Of a DNA stretch of 33,861 bases, positions 21,660 through 32,230 are shown piece after piece. Source of the DNA: Basidiobolus meristosporus CBS 931.73 (Eukaryota; Basidiobolomycota; Basidiobolomycetes; Basidiobolales; Basidiobolaceae); assembly GCA_002104905.1 (NCBI GenBank), contig MCFE01000811.1, forward strand, positions 1-33,861, read 5' to 3'. Numbering within the stretch: position 1 is the stretch's first letter; each line of letters opens with the position of its first letter. The position numbers and the translations under genes were made by a program. The notes beneath the pieces were generated by a model, which was not told where the DNA came from, searched no databases, and saw only the letters and a program-made list of their open reading frames with translations.

Positions 21660-23642
21660 CAAGTAGCAATTTGGCCGGACTTAGTCTAATTAAATACAAT
21701 TGTTTTTTCTGGATGGGTGTCTTACTTTGTTTATTTCATATCATATTCTGATAAACAAGAATCTGAATATTTATTTTTTGGAGTTGTTTTGATAATTTGT
21801 CATATTTGTTTTATCTTTTCTTAAGACTTAAACCATGCCTCCTGCCAGTAAACATCTTGATGTTAATGTGCATGTATCAGTATCCAAGCAGTTTATCAAA
21901 CATAAGGAAGTCAAACCACTTTTATCTCTGCATTTTGACTGGAATACACCTGGTTTGAGCTTCAAGGGAGTTACCACTGCACGCTCAACAGTCAACAGCA
22001 ATTTGAAATATGATGTGATTTTGGATCTGGTACCGGGGATTACATTGACTCTTTCACAAAACTGTTTAAAGTATATCAAGACTAACAGTAATGATACCTT
22101 GGGAAACATTGAACCTGCAACTGCTAATACTACCAAGAGTATTGTTACTAAAGACCTATTGGAGGATGCAATCCAAGAAGAGGAGCAGGAGGAAGATGAA
22201 ATTGACCTTACTGCAGCAGACACCTGGATAACTGGGGAAGTATATATTGATTCCTGTACAAGTGGGCCAGCTGATGGTTTTACCTCCTTGAAAGCTTGGT
22301 TAAATATGAAAAATGCTAGAAATGCCTCACCACTGGATTATTTCTTGTTCTTCCTTCCTTTAGATCACTTTTGCACTATTGTCTGGAGGATTAATACTTA
22401 TGCAACTAGCATTGGCCCCTGGACTGACATTACATTTGCCAAGTACATGATGTGGATTGCATTAATCAATCATTCCGACAAAAAGGCTTACTGGAAGAAA
22501 GGCTCTTCTCATTTCTTAATGAACATTGACTTTACGGAATATATATTGTATAGAAGATTTAAAGAGATTCTGAAAATGCACGTTCTTGAGATCCCTTCCC
22601 GAGAACATCAAGAAATCAATGCTCTTTATCAAATTAGATCAACTATTGACGCCTTTAATGAGCACATGAAAACTTGTTTAGAGCCCTGCAAGTATTTAGT
22701 CATTGACAAATCAATGAATCAATGGTTAGGAGCTGGTTTGCCCAATGTTAAGAAAGTCCCAAGGAAGCCGCATCCCATCAGACAGAAGTTCAAGACTTTA
22801 GCAGACCATCACACTGCTTGTATCCTGAGAATAGATACAGTGAGTGATTGGTTACAGAAGGAATATGACAATGATCCTGGTATGTCCAAGTTGACTTCCA
22901 CTGTCAAGCAATTAGTCAAGCCTTGGTTTGGTACTGGCCGTACCGTTATTGCTGACTCTTGGTTTGGATCCCCAAATATAACAATGATGCTGGCTGAACT
23001 TGGTCTGTATTCCATTATGCAAGTGACTAAACACTGCTACTGGCCATGTGGTATGCCCACCACCAATATTGTTGCCAGTGTTGGCAACTTGTATTGTAGA
23101 ATCCTGTCTTGAAGAAACAACATGTGCTCCATTTACTATATTTGTAGGTTTGGTTGATGCTGTTAAAGGTTATGGCTCAAAGCGCCATAGATTAGCTTCC
23201 AAAACTTGTACTGCTGCTCATGTTACAAGCACTAAGGTTGAGTTTTCATGCAGTTGCAACCCTGGCCACCCAATGTGTAAGGACTGCTATACCAGGCACT
23301 TGAAGGTGGTATATGAAAAAACAAATAATACTCAATAATTCTTTGCAGTTAGTTGGATTGGCCATGAAATGTTTGAAATATAATTGCTTAAAGCCATACC
23401 CATTATTCATCAATGAAGTGTTAGACCATTTGGTCCAATTAAAATTTGCCAAAAGTTGCTTCAGTAAAGGTAATATAAGACAAAGTATTTGCAACCATTT
23501 TGAAAAAATTAAAATACCAGCACAAAGTGTATACCAGAGAGATTTCATAAACTTCATTTAGACTTCATATATCCTTGCTATGAGGTCAAAATAATTTAAA
23601 TACAATTGGACCAAATGGTCTGATTGGGCTAATCTCCACTTG
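21660..23642 (+). mobile_element. PiggyBac-like DNA transposon with TTAA duplication
   Basis: 1983 bp flanked by TTAA at 21656-21659 and 23643-23646. The ends are imperfect inverted repeats: left CAAGTAGCAATTTGGCC, right (reverse complement) CAAGTGGAGATTAGCCC. Copy 2 of repeat R holds the unoccupied site at 33371-33390 (CTAATCAACAAGTTGG), which equals the two flanks joined with one TTAA apart from C/T changes. It encodes a piggyBac transposase-like frame. Confidence 0.8.
21835..23338 (+). pseudogene. PiggyBac-type transposase, frameshifted
   Basis: A 425-residue frame (21835-23112, true ATG) with an acidic N-terminus (EEEQEEDEIDL) and the DDE domain of piggyBac transposases. The first acidic residue is D291 in YLVIDKSMNQWLG (family VDESM) and the second D374 in TVIADSWFGSPN, 83 residues apart, similar to piggyBac. 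YWPCGMP follows, then a stop. Coding-like sequence continues in another frame (to 23338) through GLVDAVKGYGSKRHRL and ends in a Cys-rich tail, CSCNPGHPMCKDCYTRH, like the cysteine-rich C-terminal domain of the family. The third catalytic aspartate cannot be recognised, so the product is probably inactive. Confidence 0.72.
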
Positions 23643-24510
23643 TTAATAAGTTGGAATATTGGAAGAGGGGTGATTTATTTTAAGGGATAGCCTCCCTTAT
23701 ATACTTTTTTTTTGCTGCTCAAATTCTTGCTAGAAAATACTTTCCAGAAGTTTCCAGAAGGTAGTAGACAGCCAATCATGTCATTGTGTACTAAAAATAG
23801 CACAAATTCTTGGTGGATTGTTCCATGAGACATAGTAGCACCTAGCCAATCAGATAGTGGTAATATGAAACCTCTGTGTCATGTAGTTACCTCATATGGT
23901 AGTAGGATAGGATGGTTATGAAACCAGGATGGCCACATGACATAGGCACCGTTGGGAGTACTTGCCTTATATGGTAACTATCTTATCTTGGCATCTTGGC
24001 AAGGAATAGGAATAGCTTGTGTTACAGGTTAATAGTGACAAATAGTTTGCCAGGTTGCATAGTAATAATCACATAGACAGATAGAAAATATTGCAATTTG
24101 GGATGATACTAATATAGGGGGGGGTAATCCTTTTTAGGGAAGTGAATGTATAGGAATGAGCACATCTGCCTGTGGGTGTCACTGTGACCCCACTACAGCG
24201 TACCAACTACTGATGAGGATGTGATATTTACCATCCTGAAAAGCCTGACAGACAAGTTTCAGGGCCTGGTATCAGCTCTGGAGTCCACAACTGAAGATTT
24301 GACCTTAAACTTTATATATGGAAGGCTACTAAATGAAGAATTAAGAAAATCAAGTGCCAATAAGAAGGAAGAAGAAAATGCTTTAATAAGCAATGATAAC
24401 CAACAAATGAGATACCCAAGACCCTACAAAGGCAACAGCAACCTGTTTTGCAACTACTGGAAAAGGAAAGGACCCACATCACACTGGTGCTTCAAAAAGA
24501 AAGATAGTTA

Positions 24511-25395
24511 GCAGAAAAAGCCTGAATATGGAAATGCTGCAACAACTGAAGATAGACTATTCATATCTGCACTAAATATGACCACAAAAAAGGATTTGCA
24601 GCCATGGTGTATTGACTCTGGCTCATCTCAACACTTTACACACCAAAAAGAACTTTTTACCCAATATCCAGAAATTCCAATTAAGAAGATTTTCATGGGT
24701 GACAATAGAGTACTTGATGCAGTGGGAGATGGAACTATCCAAATAAACCTAAGAAGCAGTGAAGGAAGCCATACACCTACCTTCAGAGAAGTACTCTATG
24801 TACCAGAAATAGCCAAGAACCTACTATCTGTAAGCAAGGCCACAGCAGAAGGACTCAGTTTCAGCTTTGACAATTATGGATGCAAGATCACTGATCAAAA
24901 TGGTGCCCATATGGCTTTGAGTATCAGATATCAGAATCTATACAAGTTGACTTATATTCTATCATATTTGGAAGCCAATATAATTAACTTAAATGAAGAA
25001 ATACCAATGTCTTGGCACAAGAGATTTGGGCACATCAATTTTGATGATTTGCGCAAAATGATCAAATATTAGCTAATTTCCGGAGTAAAAATTGATCCCC
25101 CAGCTAATTTGGAGCACTGTGAAGCCTGCATATATGGGAAACAAGCCAGACAACCATTCAAGAGCTCTGGGTTATTCAAAACTAAGAAAAAATTAGGTCT
25201 AATTCACTCAGATCTGTGTGGACCTATACAAAATTTATCCTTAGGTGGGATGAAGTATTTAATCCCCTTTATTGATAACTATACAAGATAACATGGGTCT
25301 ACTTCATTGAGAGAAAGGAAGAAGATCTGTCTAAGCTCAGGGAGCTTAAAGCCATGGTGGAGAGAGACACTGGTGAAAAAATCAAGAAAATGCGG
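24511..25395 (+). pseudogene. Copia 1 protease and N-terminal integrase, broken
   Basis: Aspartic protease with the active-site DSG in PWCIDSGSSQHF and a later VPEIAKNLLSVSKATAEGLS. The integrase zinc-binding region follows: WHKRFGHINF with the His pair, a TAG at 25070-25072, then EHCEACIYGKQARQPF with the Cys pair. The catalytic core starts with LIHSDLCGPIQN (first Asp) and IPFIDNYTR before a stop. The rest is lost where repeat R copy 3 begins. Confidence 0.8.
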
Positions 25396-26007
25396 TGTGG
25401 TGGTGTCAAGGTACTCCTGGGTGAGGCTACACAACTCAAGGTGCGTGAGGTGCCTGATGGGTGCAATAACCTCTGTGTCTAAACTGCTGGTGTCTTTGTC
25501 AATATGTCACTATGGTAAAAGCTCCTGCTTCTCTAGGTTCCTAGGTGCTCCAAGTGTCTCCAAAGGCCTCTGTGTGTCTTGTTCACTACCCTGAAGAGCT
25601 CCTTGAAGGCAGGTCTGACATGTACTGTTGAAGGCAGGTGCAGTGATCAACTGCTAATCAAAAAGGTAGAAGTGTTACTGATAGAAGGGATGGTTTATTA
25701 ATGAGTGATTGCTTTCCCTTAAAAACTTTTCCTGATTGCCAAGTGATTACTAATGACAAGGTTCTAGAAGATTCTAGGTATTGGTGGAATTCCTGATGAC
25801 ATCACTATGAGCTAAAAATATGCCAAGAATGTCCTGGAAGATTATAAAAGGCACAGCACATTCAACCAATCAGGAATCAATAGTCTGAGACCTTTGCAAC
25901 ATAGAAATACCATATATGGTATTCAAATGGTAGGGATGGTAACACAGACCTGGGTCATGTGTCATGAGTACTGATGCAGGTACTTGTCCTATGTAGATAC
26001 ATACTGA
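25396..26007 (+). mobile_element. Repeat R, copy 3 (inside copia integrase)
   Basis: Starts TGTGGTGGTGTCAAGG like copies 1 and 2, shares GGGTGCAATAACCTCTG near its left end, and shares CAACCAATCAGGAATCA and the ATACCATATATGGTAT segment further in. The right end is missing compared with copy 2. The copia sequence resumes about 0.55 kb further along, so a deletion removed the R right end with part of integrase. Confidence 0.65.
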
Positions 26008-27764
26008 TTGCAAAGCTTTTTTCACTCCAGAGGACTCCACAACCATGGTTCAGCCGGAATCAGTGCCCAGGAACCCCAGAAGTGATCATTCTAGTATCAG
26101 ATGCCCGGAGATCCAATCAGATAAGAAATAGCCCAATTTACTATATCAATAAGGGTACCAACTTAGCCTATGCCTATTCAGTCCATATTGATGAGCCCCA
26201 GACTGTCAAAGTGGCCCTAAATAGCCCTCAGACAAAGTTTTGGAGATCTGCAATGACTGAGGAATATCAGGCCCTGATGGAAGATCAAACTTGGGACTTG
26301 GTCAAATTACCAATCAATCATAAATCAATTGGATGCAGATGGGTCTTCAAGACAAAATACAAGGTGGATGGTACAATTGAAAGATACAGAGCAAGACTTG
26401 TAGCCAAAGAATATTCTCAAACAAAAGGACTTGACTATACTGAGACCTTTGCACCGGTAGCCAAGTTTAATTCCAACAGATCAATATTAGCTATTTCAGC
26501 CAAATATAAGTTTTATATTCATCAAATGGATGTAAAAACTGCATTTTTGAATGGAGAACTTAATGAGGACGTGTATATGGACCCGCCTAATGGTTTTGCT
26601 GACCAAGATAACCCCCATTTGGTCTGCAAGCTTAAAAAGTCACTATATGGTCTCTAACAATCACCAAGAGCCTGGAATTGCAAGAAAGATTCTTATTTAA
26701 AATCTTTGAGTTTCAAAAGGAGTAAAGCTGACTATGGTATATACTATAAGCCAGATAGATCAAATCCAGCTCTATTAGCTCTATTTGTGGATGATCTTAT
26801 TATAGCCACCATTAACCTAGAAACATTGGAAGAGACTAAATCCAGCCTATCTAAGGAGTTCAAGTTGTCTGAATTAGGAGAACTCAGTTACTAATTAGGG
26901 ATTAAGTTCTCCATAGACAGAAGTACCCAGACTATCACCCTAAGCCAGTTCAAGTATACTCAAGATATACTAAAGAAGTACCAAATGGAAGACTGTAAAC
27001 CGGCAGCTACCCCAATGGAAACAAACTTTAACTTGGTCAAAACTCAACCAAATCAAGAGAGCTTGGTACCATCTGAAAGCCCTGACTTTCCTTATCAATC
27101 TGTAGTTAGCAGTCTGATGTATATCATACTTGGAACATTTCCAGATATCTCATATTCAGTGGGAGTTGTCAGCCAACATAACCAGAACTATGGATCTAAT
27201 CATATTGCAGCAGTTAAGCAGATTTTTAGATACCTAAAAGGAACTGCTGATATCTGCTCAAAATACACTTATAAAGATTCAGAGCAGGATCTTGTGGGAT
27301 ACTCTGATGCTGATTGGGGACAAAGTTTGGAAGACAGAAGATCTACCACAGAATACACCTTTCTTTACTGCAAAGGAGTAATATCATGAAATTCAAGAAA
27401 GCAACCAACTGTAGTACTCTCTACCACAGAGGCAGAGTACATGGCAGCCTGTGAAGCTACAAAACAGACAATGTGGCTAAGAAAGCTTTTTACAGATTTA
27501 GACCTATGTCAAAAGACGCCTATTACTTTATTTCAAGATAATCAAGGATGTATACAACAAGGTAGAAATCTAACTTTTCATGCTAGAACTAAGCACATAG
27601 ATATTAGACATCACTTCATACACAAAGCTATAGAGAATAGCCTAGTTAGCTTAGTTTACTGTCCTACAGATGAAATGATTGCAGACATATTTACAAAACC
27701 ATCAGCTAGAGACAAGTGTGAATATCTTAGGTCAAAATTAGAACTAGTCAGTATGAAAATTTAG
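26008..27764 (+). pseudogene. Copia 1 reverse transcriptase and RNase H, broken
   Basis: Reverse transcriptase landmarks in order: WDLVKLPINHKSIGCRWVFK, YRARLVAKEYSQTKGLDYTE, QMDVKTAFLNGEL and the catalytic FVDDL (YVDDL in the minus copy). RNase H: GYSDADWGQS, STTEAEYMAACEATK, LFQDNQGCIQ and ARTKHIDIRHHF, with the acidic catalytic residues kept. In-frame stops at 26655-26657, 26892-26894 and 27387-27389 break it. Confidence 0.85.
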
Positions 27765-27766
27765 CT

Positions 27767-27775
27767 AAGTGGGAG
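27767..27775 (+). other. Polypurine tract of copia 1
   Basis: AAGTGGGAG directly before the 3' LTR. The minus-strand copy has GAGTGGGAG in the same position. Confidence 0.65.
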
Positions 27776-28124
27776 TTTTGTAAAAAGCCATAATTCCACC
27801 TACATATTCACCTGACTTAGTCACTTGGATCATTACACACAAATCCTAGAGAATACTGACCAAATTCCTTGTTGGGATTTGCTTAGAATATCTTCACTAA
27901 AATATCAGGTACCCAGATAATGAAAATTCTCAAAGTTGTCCAAACAGCCCCAAACATTGCACACATGTTCTTGGGACATTCCTTAACCTATTCTATGTGT
28001 TTGCTATGCCAAGACCATGTAAAAGTATAAATACTACCTTTACATTCAATAAATTATTAAGTGAAAACCATATAGTCTACTTGTCCTCCCAATCACTTCC
28101 AATATCTCCAAGACTCTTACAGCA
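27776..28124 (+). repeat. 3' LTR of copia 1 (copy C), followed by a second gag start
   Basis: 349 bp; the first bases are TTTTGTAA rather than TGTTGTAA and the end is TTACAGCA. Unlike a normal 3' LTR it is followed by GGTTATGAGCCCC (28125-28137) and a gag ATG, so it also acts as the 5' LTR of a downstream fragment. Confidence 0.85.
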
Positions 28125-28155
28125 GGTTATGAGCCCCAAGCTGTCACTTTCTGCA

Positions 28156-28393
28156 ATGTCTACTACTGCTATTACTGGAGCTTTTCCCTTGGTTGAAAAG
28201 TTGGATGGATCTAGCTGCCAAGTGCAGAAGGTGAAGATGTAGATGCTGCTACAAGAAAGAGGCCTGTGGGATATTGTTATGGAAGAAGAATGCCCTCCTA
28301 AAAACATGAGAGAGGAAGCCTCAAAGCACCAGATGATAGAACAAAGTGCCTTCAACCGCATTTGCCCTAATGTTAAAGACAAATCACTAATTC
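28156..28393 (+). pseudogene. 5' fragment of copia gag, copy C
   Basis: Starts ATG TCT, reads LVEKLDGSSCQV, and has TAG in place of a lysine codon soon after (28240-28242). It ends at 28393 with CTAATTC, the same base at which copy A (20188) ends, and is followed by an inverted LTR. Confidence 0.75.
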
Positions 28394-28741
28394 TGTTGTA
28401 AGAGTCTTGGAGATATTGGAAGTAATTGGGGGGACAAGTAGATTATGTGGTTTCACTTAATGATTTATTGAATGTAAAGGCAGTATTTATACTTTTATAT
28501 GGTCTTGGCATTTCAAACATGTAGATTAGGTTGAGGAATGCCCCAAGAACTTGTGTGCAAAGTTTGGGGCTGTTTGGTCATCTTTGAGAATTTTCATGTT
28601 CAGGGTACCTGGTATTTTGGTGAAAATATTCCAAGTAAATCCCAAGAAGGAATTTAGTCAGTATTTTCTTGGATTTGAAGGTAAAGATCTAAGTGACTAA
28701 GTTAGGTGAATATTAAGGTGGAATTACAGACTTTTACAACA
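28394..28741 (-). repeat. 3' LTR of copia 2 (copy D)
   Basis: 348 bp, the reverse complement of the other LTRs, with TGTTGTAA and TTACAACA ends. The five bases before it on the plus strand are AATTC, the expected target duplication if the other end can be found. Confidence 0.87.
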
Positions 28742-28752
28742 CTCCCACTCAG

Positions 28753-30480
28753 CTAAATGTTCATACAGACTAGTCCCAACTTTGACCTAAAATACTTAAG
28801 CTTGTCTCTAGCTAATGGTTTTGTAAATATGTCTGCAATCATTTCATCCAACAGACAGTAAACTAAGCTAAATAAGTGATTCTCTATAGCTTCATGTATG
28901 AAATGATGTCTAGTATCTATGTGCTTAGTTCTAGCATGAAAAGTTGGATATCTACCTAATTGTATACACCCTTGTTTATCTTGAAATAAAGTAAAAGGCA
29001 TTTTTTGACATAGGCCTAAATCTGTTAAAAGCTTTCTTAACCACATCAGCTCTTTTGTAGCTTCACAGGCTGCCATATACTCTGCCTTTATGGTAGAAAG
29101 TGCTACAGTTGGTTGCTTTCTTGAGTTCCATAAAATTGCTCCTTTACAGTGAAGAAATGTGTATCCTGTTGTGGATTGTCTGCCTTCTAAACTTCATCCC
29201 CAATCAGCATCAGAGTATCCCACAAGGTCCTGCTCTGAGTCCTTATAAGTGTATCTTAAGCAGGTATCAGCAGGACCTGAAGATATCAAAGAATCCACTT
29301 AACTGATGCAATATGATCAGATCCTTAGTTCTGGTTATGTTGGCTGACAACTCCCACTGAATATGAGATATCTGGATGTGTTCCAAGCATGCTATACATC
29401 AAGCTGCTGATCATGGATTGATAAGGAAAGTCAGGGCTCTCAGATGGCACCAAGCTCTTTTGATTTGGTTGAGTTTTGACCAAGTTAAGGTTTGTCTCCA
29501 CTGGGGTAGCTGCCAGTTTGCAGTCTTCCATTTGGTACTTCTTTAGTATATCTTGATTATACTTGGATTTGCTTAGCGTGATAGTCTGGGTACTTCTGTC
29601 TATGGAGAACTTAATCACTAAGTAGTAACTGAGTTCTCCCAGATCAGACAACTTGAACTCCTTAGATAGGCTGGATTTAGTCTCTTGCAATGTTTTTAGG
29701 TTAATGGTGGCTATAATAAGATCATCCACATATAGAGCTGATAGAGCTGGACTTGATCTATCTGGTTTATAGTATATACAATAGGCAGCATTACTCCTTT
29801 TGAAATTCAAAGATTCCTAATGACAATCTATCTTGCAATTCCAGGCTCTTGGTGATTGTTTGAGACCATATAGTGACTTTTTAAGCTTGCAGACAAAATG
29901 GGGGTTATCTTGGTCAGCAAACCCATCAGGCTGGTCCATATACACATTCTCGTCAAGTTTTCTATTCAAAAATGCAGTTTTTACATCCATTTGATGAAAA
30001 TAAAACTTATATTTGGTTGCAATAGCCAATATTAAACTGATGGAATTAAACTTGGCTACTGGTGTAAAGATCTCAGTATAGTCAAGTCCTTTTGTTTGAG
30101 AGCATCCTTTGGCCACAAGTCTTGCTTTGTATCTTTCAATTGTACCATCAGCCTTGTATTTTGTCTTGAAGATGCATATGTATCCAATTAATTTTGGTTA
30201 ATTTGCAATCTGACCAAGTCCCAATTTCAATTTTCCATCAGTGCCTGATATTCCTCCATCATTGCAGATCTCCAAAGCTTTGTCTGAGAGCTATATAGGG
30301 TCTCTTTTACAGTCTGGGGCTCTTCAATATGGACTGAATAGGCATAGGCTAAGCTTGTACCCTTGGGGCTATAATAATTTGGGCTATTTCTTGTCTAATA
30401 GGTTATCCAGGCATTTGAAACTGGAATGATCACCTCTGGTATATTCCTGGGCACTGCTTCAGGCTGAACCATGGCTGTAG
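28753..30480 (-). pseudogene. Copia 2 reverse transcriptase and RNase H, broken
   Basis: RNase H end at 29076-28753 (MAACEATKELMWLRK, LFQDKQGCIQ with Lys for the usual Asn). Reverse transcriptase pieces lie at 29810-29325 (YVDDLIIATINL, SDLGELSYYLV) and 30116-29817 (QMDVKTAFLNRKL, SLYGLKQSPRAWN), with further N-terminal sequence to about 30480. About 250 bp between the RNase H and reverse transcriptase frames is frame-broken. Confidence 0.8.
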
Positions 30481-30507
30481 AGTCCTCTGGAGTGAAAAGA
30501 TCTCATT

Positions 30508-32230
30508 GTTTTGCACTGATTCAATCCTGACAATTGGTGGACTTGAGATCAGATTTTCATCATCATTTAATGTCATTTTTGTGAAAACTTTAAATGTTCA
30601 TCAAACAACACATCCCTGGGCTTGATTAGCTTCTTTGCTTTGGTATTGTACAGTCTGTATGCTTTACTCTCATTCCAGTAACCCAAAAATATGCATTTTA
30701 CACTTTTTGGCTCAAAGTTTGACTGATTTTGGGCAGTTTCTTGGCATATGCTGTACACCCAAAAATTCTTAGATGTTCTGCACTTGTTCTGTAGCCATAC
30801 CATGCTTCAAATGGATTAGAATAAGTGAAGCATTCTGTTATAACTCCTACTTTTGAGGTATACATCTGTGGCAACTGATTCTGCCCAAAAATCATAGGAT
30901 GATTTTTGATTCTGGATCATAGATCTTGCCATATCAATTATTGATCTGTTAGCACATTAGACTTGTTCCGTTGGATAGTGCCACATTGAGCCATGAGTGC
31001 CAAATGATGCCATAGTGTGACAGAGAGGCCAAGTGAGCCTATACTTGGCCACAAAGTGTGAAACATAGCTCTGCATCATCATGCAAAGCAGCCCCTGTGT
31101 TTCACCTGTTGCGTAGGAGAAAATCCATTTTTTGACCTTTTTTTTTGGATCAATGTTGTGCAGGATGTGCAAGAGCACATGCAGATTGAAGATATGCCTC
31201 TGGTACTCAATACCCATGGCACTCTGAATCTAGCTCCTGTGGCTTGTAACATGTCACAAATATGTATGGCACTATCTTGGTCCACTGGTATGATATGGCA
31301 CTATAAGTGCTTTGTATAGGTCTTACTTTAGGGCTAATATTTAAATATAGTGTCAGATAGAACCAGTGGACCAAGATAGTGCCATTCATTTTTGTGACAT
31401 GATACAAGCTACAGGAGCTAGATTCAGAGTGCCACAGGTATTGAGTACCAGATGCATATCTTCAGTTCTCCTGTGCTCTTACACATCCTTAGCTACATTG
31501 ATCCACAAAAAAAGGTCAAAAAATGGATTTTCTCTAACACAATGGGTGAAACACAGGGGCTGCTTTGCATGAAGATGCAGAGCTATGTTTCACGCTCTGT
31601 GGCCAGGTATAGGCTCACTTGACCTCTCTGGCACACTATAGCATCATTTGGCACTCATGGCTCAATGTGGCACTATCCAACGGAACAAGTCTATTCTGTT
31701 ACTACATTTTGCGGTGGGGAGTATGCCACAGTAGTTTCTTGCTTTGTCCCATGAATTTTGCAGAAGTGGATGAAAAGCTTTGAGGTATATTCTCCACCAT
31801 TGCCAAAACGTATTTTCTTGTTTTTTTCATCAGTTTCTCTCTCCACTTTGGTTTTGAGCTCCCTGAACTTAGACAGAGCTTCTTCCTATCTTTCTGTGAG
31901 GTAAACCCACATGTATCTTGTATAATCATCAATAAGAGTGTATAAATACATCATCCTGCCTAAGAATAAGTTTTGCATTGGTCTACACAGATCTGAGTAA
32001 ATTAGATCTAATTATTTCTTAGTTTTGATTAGGACAGAGCTCTTGAATGGCTGTCTGGCTTGTTTCTCATATATGCAGGCTTCACAGTGCTCCAAATTAG
32101 CTGGGGGATCAATTTTTACTCCAGAAATTAGCTAATCTTTGATCATTTTGTGCAAATACTCAAATTGATGTGCTCAAATATCCTGTGCCCAAGCATTGGT
32201 GTTTCTTCATTTAAGTTGCTCATATTGGCT
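30508..32230 (-). pseudogene. Copia 2 integrase, split by a foldback element
   Basis: From the N-terminal side: EHCEACIYEKQARQ around 32095-32045, core pieces at 31932-31702 (WREKLMKKTRK, SFSSTSAKFMGQ), then the insertion, then MARSMIQNQ and FEAWYGYRTSAEHLRIFGC (30895-30698) and the C-terminal VKCIFLGYWNESKAYRLYN (to 30573). The sequence on either side of the insertion rejoins cleanly once one ATT is removed. Confidence 0.75.
30959..31692. mobile_element. 734-bp foldback element with 330-bp inverted arms
   Basis: The left arm 30959-31288 and right arm 31363-31692 are each 330 bp and near-perfect inverted copies, with a 74-bp AT-rich loop. The ends read AGACTTGTTCCGTTGG and its complement. 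The flanks show a 3-bp duplication ATT at 30956-30958 and 31693-31695. Each arm carries a 68-codon open frame ending VKHRGCFA, a by-product of the symmetry rather than a gene. The superfamily is not identified. Confidence 0.88.

Larger units (their letters stand above)
21129..24197 (+). mobile_element. Repeat R, copy 1 (inside copia gag; itself split by piggyBac)
   Basis: Begins TGTGGTGGTGT and ends ACCCCACTACA, imperfect terminal inverted repeats that also read TG...CA. It is flanked by GTGT (21125-21128) and GCGT (24198-24201), a plausible 4-bp target duplication with one change. Removing the piggyBac insert leaves about 1082 bp with no coding frame. It matches copy 2 (32853 on) over 21129-21655 and 23643 to about 24010. 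The internal CCCTTATATACTTT looks like a promoter, so it could be a solo LTR as well as a non-autonomous DNA element. Confidence 0.65.
20701..24510 (+). pseudogene. Copia 1 gag, interrupted
   Basis: The capsid frame starts ATG at 20701 and contains LDGSNYQVWKVKMKML and GEEMKNLINRITLLLDEMES, typical of the copia-type gag domain. It has a stop at 20899-20901, is split at 21128/24198 by the R-piggyBac insertion, and resumes in PTTDEDVIFTILKSL. The zinc knuckle is broken: CNYWKRKGPTSHWC has Trp for the second Cys and Pro for the His. The minus-strand copy keeps C-x2-C-x4-H-x4-C. Another stop (TAG, CAG in the other copy) follows at 24508-24510. Confidence 0.8.
20321..28124 (+). mobile_element. Ty1/copia LTR retrotransposon 1 (degenerate, with nested insertions)
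   Basis: 5' LTR 20321-20669, primer-binding site, gag, protease, integrase, reverse transcriptase and RNase H in copia order, polypurine tract, and 3' LTR 27776-28124. Gag is split by a 3.07-kb insertion (21129-24197), and integrase by about 0.6 kb of foreign repeat at 25396 that replaced about 0.55 kb of coding sequence. Stops lie in gag, integrase, reverse transcriptase (two) and RNase H, so the element is dead. The flank left of the 5' LTR (TAGAA) does not match what follows the 3' LTR, which is instead another primer-binding site and gag start. The LTRs differ at many positions, so the element is old or its LTRs have recombined. Confidence 0.85.

Noticed and set aside
20321-28124. Repeat-induced point mutation as the cause of the copia stops
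   Set aside because: Comparing the two copies, stops arose from mixed changes (A to T, C to A as well as C to T and G to A), so no specific C-to-T signature is visible by eye; a dinucleotide count would be needed.
31079-31572. Two 68-codon frames with almost the same protein on opposite strands
   Set aside because: They are the two arms of one inverted-repeat element, so the similarity is forced by symmetry and is no sign of coding.
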